A stretch of 64,000 nt of DNA. Origin: Marinoscillum sp964351625. Its GTDB lineage: Bacteria; Bacteroidota; Bacteroidia; Cytophagales; Cyclobacteriaceae. A program made the translations under genes and the position numbers. The DNA is taken from assembly GCA_964351625.1 (NCBI GenBank), contig CAYGOV010000004.1, forward strand, positions 1-64,000, in the 5' to 3' direction. Below the pieces are notes generated by a model. It saw only the letters and a program-made list of their open reading frames with translations, did not search any database and was not told where the DNA came from. Position 1 is the stretch's first letter. Each line of letters opens with the position of its first letter. This document shows positions 43,759-53,757 of the stretch, in pieces.

Positions 43759-45645
43759 ATGGCGGAAGTTCAATATACCGAGGACAGTATTAAGTCCCTC
43801 GATTGGAAAGAGCATATCAGGCTTCGTCCAGGTATGTATATAGGTAAGTTAGGAGATGGCTCAGCGAGTGATGATGGTATCTATGTACTCGTCAAAGAGA
43901 TTATTGACAACTGTATCGATGAGCACATGATGGGGCATGGCAAGACCATCAACATCAAAGTATCTGACAGGCGCGTAGAGGTGCGCGATTATGGTCGTGG
44001 AATTCCTCTTGGGAAAGTTGTAGACTGTGTGAGTAAGATCAACACAGGTGGTAAATATGATTCTGGCGCTTTTCAAAAATCTGTAGGTCTAAATGGTGTA
44101 GGTACCAAGGCCGTGAATGCTTTGAGTTCCTATTTCAAAGTGCAATCTTTTAGAGATGGTCAAACTAAAATTGCCGAATTCAAAAGAGGGGAGATTACCA
44201 GCGACGCTAAAGTAGAAGCAACTACGGACCGCAATGGTACAGCAACCTTTTTTGAGCCAGACGAAACTATATTTAAAAATTACCATTTCATACCTGAGTA
44301 TCTGGAAAACCTCCTTTGGAACTATGCTTTCCTAAACGCGGGTCTTACGATCAATTTTAATGGTAAGAAATACCATTCGGAAAATGGTCTTTTGGATTTG
44401 CTTAAGCGCAAGTCTGACGAAGAAGCGCTTCGTTATCCAATTATCCATTTGAAGGGTACGGATATAGAAGTAGCAATGACTCATGCCAATCAATATGGTG
44501 AGGAGTACTACTCATTTGTAAATGGTCAACATACTACACAAGGGGGAACCCACTTAGCAGCCTTCCGCGAAGCAGTTGTAAAGACTATTAGAGATTTCTA
44601 CGGTAAGAACTTTGATGCTGCGGATGTTCGTGCCTCTATAGTTAGTGCAGTTGCAGTTCGAGTGCAGGAACCTGTTTTTGAAAGTCAAACCAAGACAAAA
44701 TTAGGTTCTCAAAATGTAGCTCCAGATGGACCTACAATGCGAACTTTCATTAATGACTTTTTGAAAAAGGAACTTGATAATTTTCTTCATAGAAACCCTA
44801 CGATTGCAGATGCTTTACAAAAGCGGATCATGCAGTCGGAGAGAGAGCGCAAAGAGATTGCAGGTATTAAGAAACTGGCCAACGAGAGAGCCAAGAAGGC
44901 GAATTTGCACAACAAGAAGCTGAGAGACTGCCGAATTCACTACGATGACAAGAAAGGTGATGAGGAACAACTCGAGCGCACGATGATCTTCATCACAGAG
45001 GGAGATAGTGCCAGTGGATCTATAACCAAATCACGTGATGTGCAGACCCAAGCGGTTTTTAGCTTGCGAGGTAAGCCTTTCAATTGCTTTGGTCAAACAA
45101 AGAAAGTAGTATACGAAAACGAAGAGTTCAATCTATTGCAGCATGCGCTGAATATTGAGGATGGGCTAGAAGGTTTACGATTTAGAAAAATCGTGATAGC
45201 TACAGATGCCGACGTAGATGGTATGCATATCCGCTTGTTGCTATTAACATACTTTCTGCAATTTTTCCCTGAGCTTGTTAGGAATAACCATGTCTACATT
45301 CTAGAAACGCCACTTTTCAGAGTTAGGAATAAGAAGGAAACGATCTACTGCTACTCAGATGAAGAGCGAAAAGCAGCCATAGCAAAGCTCGGAGCTAAAC
45401 CAGAAATAACGCGATTTAAAGGATTGGGTGAAATCTCTCCAGAGGAATTCGGTGGGTTCATTGGAGAGAATATCCGATTGGAGCCAGTGATTTTGCAGAA
45501 GGATACTAAGATCAAAGATTTGCTTCGATTCTACATGGGAAAAAACACTCCTGATAGACAAGAGTTTATCATTGGTAAACTGCGTATCGAAAAGGATATA
45601 GTAGAATTAGATGTAGAAATTGAAAAGCCAGAGTTGGCCGAATAA
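43759..45645 (+). CDS. parE: DNA topoisomerase IV subunit B
   Basis: ParE is the ATPase subunit of topoisomerase IV, which unlinks daughter chromosomes. The 628-residue length fits ParE. The GHKL ATP site has DNCIDEH, DYGRGIPLG, and VGLNGVGTKAVNALS. The Toprim domain has TEGDSASGS, VFSLRGKPFN and DADVDGMHIR. Parallels in Bacteroidota are called parE, and it pairs with the parC downstream. Two exported-protein genes lie between the two subunits. Confidence 0.93.
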   Translation: MAEVQYTEDSIKSLDWKEHIRLRPGMYIGKLGDGSASDDGIYVLVKEIIDNCIDEHMMGHGKTINIKVSDRRVEVRDYGRGIPLGKVVDCVSKINTGGKYDSGAFQKSVGLNGVGTKAVNALSSYFKVQSFRDGQTKIAEFKRGEITSDAKVEATTDRNGTATFFEPDETIFKNYHFIPEYLENLLWNYAFLNAGLTINFNGKKYHSENGLLDLLKRKSDEEALRYPIIHLKGTDIEVAMTHANQYGEEYYSFVNGQHTTQGGTHLAAFREAVVKTIRDFYGKNFDAADVRASIVSAVAVRVQEPVFESQTKTKLGSQNVAPDGPTMRTFINDFLKKELDNFLHRNPTIADALQKRIMQSERERKEIAGIKKLANERAKKANLHNKKLRDCRIHYDDKKGDEEQLERTMIFITEGDSASGSITKSRDVQTQAVFSLRGKPFNCFGQTKKVVYENEEFNLLQHALNIEDGLEGLRFRKIVIATDADVDGMHIRLLLLTYFLQFFPELVRNNHVYILETPLFRVRNKKETIYCYSDEERKAAIAKLGAKPEITRFKGLGEISPEEFGGFIGENIRLEPVILQKDTKIKDLLRFYMGKNTPDRQEFIIGKLRIEKDIVELDVEIEKPELAE

Positions 45646-45658
45646 TTAAACCCCGAAT

Positions 45659-46873
45659 ATGAAGAATAAAGCAACATTAGCCTTAATTTCCCTCAGTTTA
45701 TTAATCACCTTTTCTGCTTGTGAAAGTGGGGATGAGGCAAACATTAAAACTGATCCCAGTCCTGAAACTTTAATTCAGGCAACCAAACTACTAACCCGTC
45801 CCTTTGGAGATTTAAAAGGATTCATAGGTGCTTCCGGACTAGATGTGGATTTATCTGCTATGAAATACAATGTCGAACTTTATAAGGTAGAATACACGAC
45901 ACTTTATAAAAATGAGCCAATCACAGCCTCTGCAATGATGATAATTCCTGTGACGACAGAAGAAGTCTCAACAGCAACATTCTTTCATGGAACGATAGCT
46001 TCTGATGCTGAGGCACCTTCTAATTCGGGTGCAGGAAATGGTCAGATTATTTTAGGCTCAGCAATAGCAAGTGCAGGATTGGTAGTCGTGATGCCAGATT
46101 TCATTGGATTCGGTTCGTCGGTGGATATCATGCATCCATATTACTTGGAGGACATTACGGCCACTTCAATGATTGATGCCATATATGCTTCTCGACAACT
46201 TGCCGATAATGAAGGACTAAAGCTAGACGGGGAATTATATTTGTCTGGCTACTCTCAAGGAGGTTTTGTGACGATGGCTACACACAAGCATATCGAGGAG
46301 AAAGGCATAGATTTCTTTGATTTGAAAGCTTCCTTCCCTTCTTCTGGAGGCTATGATATCAAAGCCTTTCAAGATTATTTCTTTTCACTTGAGACTTATG
46401 ATCAACCCTTCTTTCTGGCCTTTGTGGCGAATGCATATAAAGTGACTTTAGATTGGAGTCAACCACTTAGTTTCTTTTTCAAAGAACCCTATGCAACAGA
46501 AATACCTGGCTATTTTGATGGATCATTGAATGGAAGTGAGATAAATGGGAACCTAACTACGACTTTAGGAGATTATTTAAATCCAAGTTTTCTCAATGGA
46601 GCAAATTCACCAGATTATGAGTTTGTCCGAGAAGCCTTTGTAGACAATAGCCCTATAGATTTTATTCCGAAGGTACGTATGTTTATGTACCATGGTGATG
46701 CAGATATCACTGTGCCTTATCAGAATTCATTGGATGTTTACAATCATTTTATAGAATCAGGAGCAGCTGCAGAAGTGGTAACTTTTACCACCTTGCCAGG
46801 AGGCACGCACATGACAGGAGTAGGTCCATACATTGAAAATTTAGTACATGAATTACAAGAATTTGAAAAGTAA
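45659..46873 (+). CDS. Alpha/beta hydrolase lipoprotein (secretory lipase-like)
   Basis: A 404-residue lipoprotein with signal MKNKATLALISLSLLITFSA and lipobox FSAC (Cys21). It is an alpha/beta hydrolase with nucleophile motif SGYSQGG. VVVMPDFIGFGSS and KVRMFMYHGDADITVPYQNS carry the other family blocks, and the catalytic His is probably in LPGGTHM near the C-terminus. It may cleave esters or lipids at the surface. Its 3' end overlaps the DUF1028 gene by 26 bp. Confidence 0.88.
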   Translation: MKNKATLALISLSLLITFSACESGDEANIKTDPSPETLIQATKLLTRPFGDLKGFIGASGLDVDLSAMKYNVELYKVEYTTLYKNEPITASAMMIIPVTTEEVSTATFFHGTIASDAEAPSNSGAGNGQIILGSAIASAGLVVVMPDFIGFGSSVDIMHPYYLEDITATSMIDAIYASRQLADNEGLKLDGELYLSGYSQGGFVTMATHKHIEEKGIDFFDLKASFPSSGGYDIKAFQDYFFSLETYDQPFFLAFVANAYKVTLDWSQPLSFFFKEPYATEIPGYFDGSLNGSEINGNLTTTLGDYLNPSFLNGANSPDYEFVREAFVDNSPIDFIPKVRMFMYHGDADITVPYQNSLDVYNHFIESGAAAEVVTFTTLPGGTHMTGVGPYIENLVHELQEFEK

Positions 46874-47849
46874 CATTGGAATAAGCATTTGCTTATTGCT
46901 TGCTTCCTCCATTGGAGCTGAGGCTCAATACAATAAAGAGAATCCGCTTGCGCATACTTACTCTATTGTGGCGTATGATTCTATCACTGGAGATATCGGT
47001 GTGGCTGTTCAGTCGCATTGGTTTTCTGTAGGAACTGTAGTGACATGGGCAGAAGCTGGTGTCGGGGCTATTGCTACACAGTCATTTTCGAATCCTGCAT
47101 TTGGCCCACAAGGTCTTGCTCTCTTAAAAACTGGATTGGATGCTGATCAGGCATTGAAAGCTTTGATTGCAAGTGATGAAGGTCAGGCATTTAGGCAAGT
47201 AGGAGTAATTGACGCCAGCGGAAAAGCTGCTTCACATACAGGGAATAAAAACATCCCCTTTGCGGGTAATTTAGTAGGGAAGCATTTCTCAGTTCAGGCT
47301 AATCTTATGGCAAGTGCTGATGTTTGGCCAGCCATGGCCATCGCATTTGAAAATGGAGCTGGCACTCTTGCTGAAAGAATGATTCAAGCTTTAGAAGCAG
47401 GAGAGAAGGCTGGAGGAGATGTTCGTGGGAGACAGTCTGCCGCAGTTTTGGTGGTTTCTGGTCAGTCAACATGTAAACCTTGGATTGATAGAAAAGTAGA
47501 TCTTCGAGTAGATGATCATGCCGAACCTTTGAAGGAAATCAGAAGACTCTGGGAAGTGCATCAGGCCTATGAGTTTATGAATCAAGGTGACAAGGCGCTG
47601 GAGGAGGAAGATTATGAAACAGCAGGTGAGCTATATAGCAAAGCAGAGTCAATGTTTCCAGATAACTTGGAAATGCAATATTGGCATGCAATCAACTTAG
47701 CAAATTCAGGCAAGTTGAAGGAAGCTTTACCGTTGTTTAAGAGCATTTTCAGCAAAGACTCAAATTGGAAAACACTGACACCTAGATTGATTGATAATGA
47801 GCTTTTAATGGTGGATGAAAATGAATTGGCTTTGATAATGAAGCAGTAA
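46848..47849 (+). CDS. Exported DUF1028 protein with C-terminal TPR-like tail
   Basis: A 333-residue protein with a signal peptide (MNYKNLKSNIGISICLLLAS). The DUF1028 domain (HTYSIVAYDSITGDIGVAVQ, then WAEAGVGAIATQSFSNPAFG) is an Ntn-hydrolase-like fold. The tail (about 240-333) has TPR-like helices (ALEEEDYETAGELYSKAE, LANSGKLKEALPLF). The substrate is unknown. The start overlaps the lipase-like gene, so the two are made together. Confidence 0.9.
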   Translation: MNYKNLKSNIGISICLLLASSIGAEAQYNKENPLAHTYSIVAYDSITGDIGVAVQSHWFSVGTVVTWAEAGVGAIATQSFSNPAFGPQGLALLKTGLDADQALKALIASDEGQAFRQVGVIDASGKAASHTGNKNIPFAGNLVGKHFSVQANLMASADVWPAMAIAFENGAGTLAERMIQALEAGEKAGGDVRGRQSAAVLVVSGQSTCKPWIDRKVDLRVDDHAEPLKEIRRLWEVHQAYEFMNQGDKALEEEDYETAGELYSKAESMFPDNLEMQYWHAINLANSGKLKEALPLFKSIFSKDSNWKTLTPRLIDNELLMVDENELALIMKQ

Positions 47850-47947
47850 GATTTGATACAAAGAAGATATCATAGAGAAGGTGAGCTTTGAGTTTCAAAT
47901 AACAAATAGTGAAGAATAAATACCAAGTTGTTAAATCTAGAATTTAG

Positions 47948-50584
47948 ATGAGCGAGGAAATCGATGGTTCGGACGAACAATTACAAGAAGTACTTCCTGT
48001 TTCAGGAATGTATGAAAACTGGTTTTTGGATTATGCATCTTATGTAATCATGGAGCGTGCGGTTCCTGCCATTGAAGATGGTATGAAACCAGTACAGCGA
48101 AGGATACTTCATGCGCTTAAGGAAATGGATGATGGCCGTTTCAATAAAGTAGCGAACGTAATTGGAAGTACCATGCAGTACCATCCGCATGGAGACGCAT
48201 CTATTGGAGATGCTATTGTCAATATCGGGCAGAAAGAGTTGCTACTTGATACGCAGGGAAACTGGGGTGACGTGCGCACAGGTGATGGAGCTGCTGCACC
48301 TCGATATATCGAAACACGGCTTTCCAAGTTTGGATTAGAGGTCATTTACAATACCCAAACTACCCAATGGCAGCTTTCCTATGATGGAAGGAAAAAAGAG
48401 CCAGTTACTTTTCCTGTAAAGTTTCCATTGCTACTTGCGCAAGGGGTTGAAGGTATTGCAGTAGGGCTTTCTACAAAGATTCTTCCCCACAATTTTATTG
48501 AAATACTGGAAGGAGCCATCAATATTCTTAAGGGTAAAAAAGTCATCTTATATCCTGATTTCTTAACAGGAGGGAAAATTGATGTGTCTGATTACAATAA
48601 TGGTAAACGAGGTGGCAAAGTAAGGGTACGAGCAGTCATCGAAGAATTAGATAGCAAGACGCTCATCATTAAGGATATACCGTACGGAACTACTACAACA
48701 AGTTTGATTGACTCTATCATTAAGGCAAGTGATAAGGGTAAGATTAAAATCAAAAAAGTACTTGACAACACTGCCAAGGATGTGGAGGTGCAGGTGCAAC
48801 TTGCTCCAAATACATCGCCGGATATTACCATAGATGCGCTTTATGCTTTCACAGATTGCGAGGTTTCTATCTCTCCAAACGCATGCGTAATCCATGAGGA
48901 CAAACCACAATTTTTAGAGGTTGGTGATCTCCTCAAGCATTCTGTAGATCAGACAGTTGGGTTGCTCACCAAAGAGCTAGAGATTAAGCGTGCAGAGTTG
49001 AGAGAGAAAATGCTTTTCTCTTCACTAGAAAAAATCTTCATCGAAAACAGAATTTATCGTGATATAGAAGAATGTGAGACTTGGGAAGCTGTCATCTCTA
49101 CTATAGATGAAGGTCTGACACCATTTAAGCCGCAATTTTATCGTACCATCACTGATGATGATATTGTGAGACTGACGGAGATTAAAATCAAGAGAATCTC
49201 CAAATTCGATGCTTTCAAAGCAGACGAACTCATGCGAAGGCTAAGTGAGGAGCTAGAGCAGACTGAATATTATCTAGCTAACATCACAGAATTTGCCATT
49301 GATTATTACAAAGGCCTTTTGCATAAATATGGTAAAGGGAGGGAGAGAAAGACTGAGATTGCAAATTTTGATACGATTTCCGCTTCAGTTGTAGCTGCTA
49401 ATAATGCCAAGCTCTACATCAACCGTGAAGATGGTTTTATAGGCTATGGCCTTAAGAAGGATGAGTTTATTTGTGAATGTTCTGATATTGACGATATAAT
49501 CATTTTCCGTAAGGATGGAGTTTGTCAGGTTACTCGGATTCAGGACAAAGTCTTCGTAGGTAAGAATATCCTCTTTGCTGGCGTCTTCAATAAGTCAGAC
49601 GAACGTATGGTTTACAATCTGGTGTACACAGATGGATCAAGCGGTCGAACTATGATCAAGCGTTTTCAAGTATTGTCTGTCACCCGTGATCGTGAGTATG
49701 ATATGACTAAAGGTGGAAAAGGCTCTAGGGTTCAATACTTCTCTGCTAATCCAAATGGTGAAGCCGAGATGATTACTGTTTTCCTTACTGCTGCAGCTAA
49801 AGCTCGTAAAAAGGTGTTTGATTTTGATTTTGCTGAGATTGAAATCAAAGGTCGTGGTGCTGGTGGGAATATTCTTACTAAATATCCAGTGCGCAAGGTT
49901 CAGTTTAAGAGTGCAGGAGGTTCTACGCTTGGAGGCTTAGATATATGGTATGATGAGGTGGTTGGTCGCCTTAATACTGATAAACGCGGCAGACATTTGG
50001 GTAACTTCAAAGCTGATGATCAAATCATCGTTTGCTATAAGGATGGGAGCTATGAACTCACGAGCTTCGAAGTGACCAACAGATATGATATTAACCAAAT
50101 CGTATACTTAGGTCTACTGAAAAAGAATAAGCCTATAAATGCGATTTATTACGATGCGGCTAATAAGACATTCTATGTGAAGAGGTTCCTTTTGGAAACC
50201 ACTACTCAAGACAAGCGATTTGGGTTTATCAGTGAAGAAAAGGGATCTAAGCTGCTTTTTGCTAACAATAGTGATCATTCCACGGTGAACATTTCATATA
50301 AAGACGGACGCAAGAAAGAGGATAAATCTTTGGATCTATCTGAAGTAATTGATGTTAAAGGCTGGCGTGCGATGGGTAATAAGTGCCCAATTCAAAACAT
50401 TCTAGAAATAAGTTTTATAGCACCAGAGAGCTCTGTAAATGAGGAGGAAACCCAAGTTAATGGCGATGGAACTCCAGACTCTGAAAATAAAATTGATATC
50501 AGCTCACTTAAAGACTCTATTAAAAATGCAGTGGAAGAAGAGGATAGTCAACTTGGATTGTTCTCGAATGACAATGATGATTAG
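47948..50584 (+). CDS. parC: DNA topoisomerase IV subunit A
   Basis: ParC is the DNA-cleaving subunit of topoisomerase IV. At 878 residues it is normal for the type. YASYVIMERAVPAIEDGMKP and QRRILHALKEM begin the winged-helix domain, and Tyr120 in APRYIETRLS is the catalytic tyrosine. The beta-pinwheel C-terminal domain ends in an acidic tail. It follows parE with two unrelated genes between. Confidence 0.95.
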   Translation: MSEEIDGSDEQLQEVLPVSGMYENWFLDYASYVIMERAVPAIEDGMKPVQRRILHALKEMDDGRFNKVANVIGSTMQYHPHGDASIGDAIVNIGQKELLLDTQGNWGDVRTGDGAAAPRYIETRLSKFGLEVIYNTQTTQWQLSYDGRKKEPVTFPVKFPLLLAQGVEGIAVGLSTKILPHNFIEILEGAINILKGKKVILYPDFLTGGKIDVSDYNNGKRGGKVRVRAVIEELDSKTLIIKDIPYGTTTTSLIDSIIKASDKGKIKIKKVLDNTAKDVEVQVQLAPNTSPDITIDALYAFTDCEVSISPNACVIHEDKPQFLEVGDLLKHSVDQTVGLLTKELEIKRAELREKMLFSSLEKIFIENRIYRDIEECETWEAVISTIDEGLTPFKPQFYRTITDDDIVRLTEIKIKRISKFDAFKADELMRRLSEELEQTEYYLANITEFAIDYYKGLLHKYGKGRERKTEIANFDTISASVVAANNAKLYINREDGFIGYGLKKDEFICECSDIDDIIIFRKDGVCQVTRIQDKVFVGKNILFAGVFNKSDERMVYNLVYTDGSSGRTMIKRFQVLSVTRDREYDMTKGGKGSRVQYFSANPNGEAEMITVFLTAAAKARKKVFDFDFAEIEIKGRGAGGNILTKYPVRKVQFKSAGGSTLGGLDIWYDEVVGRLNTDKRGRHLGNFKADDQIIVCYKDGSYELTSFEVTNRYDINQIVYLGLLKKNKPINAIYYDAANKTFYVKRFLLETTTQDKRFGFISEEKGSKLLFANNSDHSTVNISYKDGRKKEDKSLDLSEVIDVKGWRAMGNKCPIQNILEISFIAPESSVNEEETQVNGDGTPDSENKIDISSLKDSIKNAVEEEDSQLGLFSNDNDD

Positions 50585-50598
50585 TCAGTGACATTTCT

Positions 50599-51249
50599 AT
50601 GAAAAAGGTCATTCTCAAGATTCTTAAGATTATGACAGTAGGAGCACTATTGTTGATAGTGCTGGTGCTCGGTTTGAATTTCTGGATAGTGAGCGCTACG
50701 AGCGATCAGATATACTATAGAGTCGATCAAATACCGCCGAGAAGGATTGCTTTGTTGTTGGGAACAAGTAAACACGTAGTTGGAGGTGGCTCCAATAAAT
50801 ACTTTGAAGAGCGTATACAGGCGGCTGTAGATTTGTATAGAAGAGGTACAATTAAGCACATCATTGTGAGCGGAGACAATGAGACTATCTACTACAATGA
50901 ACCAAAGGATATGTATAAAGCTTTGGTTGCTCAAGGTGTAGATCGAGCTGACATTACTTTGGATTTTGCCGGCTTCAGGACGCTAGACTCTGTAGTGCGT
51001 GCGAAGATGGTTTTTGGTCAAGATGAGTTGGTTATTATTACCCAGGACTTCCATTGCTACAGGGCATTGTTTATTGCCCAGTTTTATGCGATCAATGCTG
51101 TGGCATTTTCAGCTGATAATAAAGATGAATTGCCTTTTGAATTGGCGCTGAGAGAAGTCCTAGCTCGCGCTAATACCATATTAGACTTATACGTGTTTCA
51201 AACTGGACCCAAGTTTCTTGGCGAGAAGGAAAATGTAGAAGCTAAATGA
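50599..51249 (+). CDS. SanA-like DUF218 membrane protein
   Basis: A 216-residue protein with one N-terminal membrane helix (about 12-31) and a DUF218 domain: ALLLGTSKHV, NKYFEERIQAAVDLYRRG, HIIVSGDNETIYYNEPKDMY, and VIITQDFHCYRALFIAQF. These resemble SanA, linked to vancomycin exclusion and the envelope barrier in Enterobacteriaceae. The role here is not proven. It converges on the Hpt gene with an 8-bp overlap. Confidence 0.88.
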   Translation: MKKVILKILKIMTVGALLLIVLVLGLNFWIVSATSDQIYYRVDQIPPRRIALLLGTSKHVVGGGSNKYFEERIQAAVDLYRRGTIKHIIVSGDNETIYYNEPKDMYKALVAQGVDRADITLDFAGFRTLDSVVRAKMVFGQDELVIITQDFHCYRALFIAQFYAINAVAFSADNKDELPFELALREVLARANTILDLYVFQTGPKFLGEKENVEAK

Positions 51250-51556
51250 ACTTCGCTTTTAGCTCATTTATCGCATACTCACAGTTACTACGAATTTTTT
51301 CTATAGCTTCTAAATTTGCAGAAGGTGGGTCCATCTCTATTGTTTGGCATATTTTCAAACTTGAAAGTTTGAACATTTCCAAAGCGGGCTTAAGCTGATG
51401 AGCAAGTTTTCTTATTGTATCCAGATCGCCATTTTCGTAGGCTTCTTCCATCTTATCTAGGATTGCCAGATTGTTGGTTTCAAAAGTGGAGATAAAATGT
51501 GCTATGAAGGTTTGGTCTCCATCGGCGATACTTATAAGGTATGAAAAATCAATCAT
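51242..51556 (-). CDS. Hpt (histidine phosphotransfer) domain protein
   Basis: A 104-residue stand-alone Hpt domain. LAHQLKPALEMFKLSSL carries the phosphorylated His (His53), followed by a short helix. It is all-helical and has no kinase domain, so it would shuttle phosphate between a hybrid sensor kinase and a response regulator. No such gene is next to it, so it is an orphan. Confidence 0.88.
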   Translation of the reverse strand: MIDFSYLISIADGDQTFIAHFISTFETNNLAILDKMEEAYENGDLDTIRKLAHQLKPALEMFKLSSLKICQTIEMDPPSANLEAIEKIRSNCEYAINELKAKFI

Positions 51557-51608
51557 TTCTAAGCTGGATTTAATTTAAATTTAACTTCACGATTCTGTTT
51601 TATCGACT

Positions 51609-52601
51609 ATGCGGAGATCTTTTATTTTTTTTAGTTTCCTTATCATAGGGTTAATGGTATTCTATTTCTATGCTTCTTCTGAAAATTCTCAGTTTTTAGA
51701 GCCTTACACATTGAAATCAGAGACTTCATCAGAGGCTTATTCTTCAAATGATACATTGACAATAGTCACCTTTAATATTGGCTATTTAAGTGGCATGACC
51801 AACAATCTGCCTTTGGAGAGAAGTCGTTACTTGTTTGAGGAGAATGCTAAGTATGCTTCAGGTCTCTTCAAGGCGATTGATCCAGATATAATATGTTATC
51901 AGGAAATAGATTTCCAATCGAGTCGGTCATATGAGATGAATCAATTTGAACAACTGAGCGGGGCTTTGGGCCACAAGTCCACATACGCTTCGATCAACTG
52001 GAGTAAGAATTATGTCCCTTTTCCTTATTGGCCCCCATCTTCACATTTTGGAGGGATTGTTTCTGGACAAGCAATAAGTAGCAAGTTTTCTATTACTGAA
52101 GGACAGACTATTGTTCTTGAGAAGCCTAAGTCTGCTCCATTTTATTACAAAGATTTTTACTTGGACAGATTGGTTCAAATAGTAAACGTGAAGATAGGAA
52201 AGGACACGCTTAAGCTATTGAATGTTCATCTTGAAGCTTTCGATAAGAGTACAAGGCTAGCTCAGTCAATTTTGCTTAGATCAATTGCGGATTCAATAGC
52301 ATCTTCATATCCGACATTAGTAGTTGGTGATTTTAATAGTAAACCTGGCTATGTCGACAATTCTGATGGTATGATGGAAATAATGCAAAGTGAAAAGTTT
52401 CAATCTGCGATTAGTCAAGAGCAATATGAAGCTGATTCTTCAAGTCATTTCACATTCAATACTTCTGAACCATTTCAAATGATTGATTATGTGCTTTATG
52501 CTAATGATTTTATTTCAATAACCGATGCAAGGGTATTAAGAGAAGCTGGTGAGATATCTGATCATTATCCTTTGCTGGTAAAGTTTGTTTTGAAGCCTTA
52601 A
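51609..52601 (+). CDS. Endonuclease/exonuclease/phosphatase family protein
   Basis: A 330-residue EEP-fold protein with an N-terminal hydrophobic helix (MRRSFIFFSFLIIGLMVFYF), so it is membrane-anchored or exported. TIVTFNIGYL, DIICYQEIDF (Glu metal ligand), LNVHLEAF, VVGDFNSKPG and SDHYPLLV are the family motifs. The target (DNA, sphingolipid, or phosphoinositide) cannot be read. Spacing to the upstream Hpt start is 52 bp, in the opposite direction. Confidence 0.9.
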   Translation: MRRSFIFFSFLIIGLMVFYFYASSENSQFLEPYTLKSETSSEAYSSNDTLTIVTFNIGYLSGMTNNLPLERSRYLFEENAKYASGLFKAIDPDIICYQEIDFQSSRSYEMNQFEQLSGALGHKSTYASINWSKNYVPFPYWPPSSHFGGIVSGQAISSKFSITEGQTIVLEKPKSAPFYYKDFYLDRLVQIVNVKIGKDTLKLLNVHLEAFDKSTRLAQSILLRSIADSIASSYPTLVVGDFNSKPGYVDNSDGMMEIMQSEKFQSAISQEQYEADSSSHFTFNTSEPFQMIDYVLYANDFISITDARVLREAGEISDHYPLLVKFVLKP

Positions 52602-52672
52602 AATCCTAATAATTAATATAGCGCGAACCCTCATTTTTTACTATTTTCGAGCATCTTTCAAATAATTAGCAA

Positions 52673-53137
52673 ATGATCAAAGAATTCGAGAATCTACGTG
52701 AAGATGAAATCGACGTGCTACTTAAAGCACCTGTATACGTTTCCATCTTAATAGCGGGAGCTGATGGCGATATAGATAAGTCTGAGCGCAAAGAAGCGAT
52801 AGAGGTGGCACATAGTAAGCAGAGTCGTGCAAGAGAGCAACTGGTTGATTACTACAATGTGGTTGGGCAGGATTTCGAAACGAAATTCAATCGACTGATT
52901 GATGAACTCCCTGCTGATGCGGAGGAGCGTAACAAAGCGATAACTACAGAGCTAAGAAAGCTCAATTTCATTTTTCCTAAAATCAACAAGAGTTATACTG
53001 TATCACTCTATGCCTCACTTAAGGAGCTAGCTAAAAAGATAGCTGAAGCTTCAGGTGGTGTACTTGGATACCTTTCTATCAGTTATGAAGAGTCCAAACT
53101 GGTAGAATTGCAGATGATTAAGGACCCATCTTTGTAA
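52673..53137 (+). CDS. TerB-like protein
   Basis: A 154-residue all-helical protein. VYVSILIAGADGDIDKSERK matches the Asp-rich loop of TerB-type domains (AADGxIDxxE), and the later helices contain NFIFPKINKSYTVSLYASLK. The same kind of domain begins the ABC transporter at 13097. No tellurite gene cluster is present. Role unknown. A terminator follows. Confidence 0.8.
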   Translation: MIKEFENLREDEIDVLLKAPVYVSILIAGADGDIDKSERKEAIEVAHSKQSRAREQLVDYYNVVGQDFETKFNRLIDELPADAEERNKAITTELRKLNFIFPKINKSYTVSLYASLKELAKKIAEASGGVLGYLSISYEESKLVELQMIKDPSL

Positions 53138-53151
53138 GTCAAACAATATTT

Positions 53152-53180
53152 AAAAGCTGCTTTTGCAGCTTTTTTTATTT
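53152..53180 (+). terminator. Rho-independent terminator
   Basis: AAAAGCTGC, loop TTTT, GCAGCTTTT, followed by TTTATTTT. It ends the TerB-like gene. Confidence 0.93.
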
Positions 53181-53192
53181 TAAGAGCTCCCT

Positions 53193-53732
53193 ATGATTTA
53201 TCAAAGCGCTTTACCTCCCTTGAGGTTGGTCTTTCTGATGTGGTTGATTTTTTACATTCAGCTTTTATCCGGCTTTGATTTTGGGCCGCTCGGTATTTTG
53301 CCTCGAAATGTTTATGGTCTAATTGGGATTTTCATGGCACCTCTTATTCATGGAAACATAAACCATCTAGTTTCTAACACATTACCGATACTCTTTCTGG
53401 GAGGTGTCGTGTTCTTCTTTTACCCGCGCATCGCTGTACGTGTCTTTTTCCAAGGCTATTTCTTTACAAATGCACTTGTCTGGATATTTGGCAGAACACA
53501 CTTTCACATTGGAGCAAGTGGATTGGTTTATTCCTTAGCTGCCTTTCTAGTTTTTAATGGGTTCTTTAAGCGAGACGCACTCTCAGTTGTGATCTCCCTT
53601 ATCGTTATGATTATTTATGGTGGACTTATCTATGGTGTTTTTCCAAATGAACCATGGGTGAGTTGGGAGTCTCACCTGATGGGGGCTATTGTTGGAATTG
53701 GTAGTGCTCTTTTTTTAGGTAAGAAAGGATGA
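53193..53732 (+). CDS. Rhomboid family intramembrane serine protease
   Basis: A 179-residue rhomboid with about six hydrophobic segments. GASG holds the catalytic serine (Ser109 in HIGASGLVY), and His161 in WESHLMGAIVG is its partner. HGNINHLVSN (53-62) is the L1-loop region. The protein is small but has both catalytic residues. It cleaves substrates within the membrane; its target is unknown. It is followed by a radical SAM gene at 26 bp. Confidence 0.92.
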   Translation: MIYQSALPPLRLVFLMWLIFYIQLLSGFDFGPLGILPRNVYGLIGIFMAPLIHGNINHLVSNTLPILFLGGVVFFFYPRIAVRVFFQGYFFTNALVWIFGRTHFHIGASGLVYSLAAFLVFNGFFKRDALSVVISLIVMIIYGGLIYGVFPNEPWVSWESHLMGAIVGIGSALFLGKKG

Positions 53733-53757
53733 GTGGAGAAGCAATAATGCTCATATA

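Noticed and set aside
52673..53137. A tellurite-resistance cluster
   Set aside because: The TerB-like domains at 13097 and 52673 are alone; no terC, terD or terZ-like genes are in the window.
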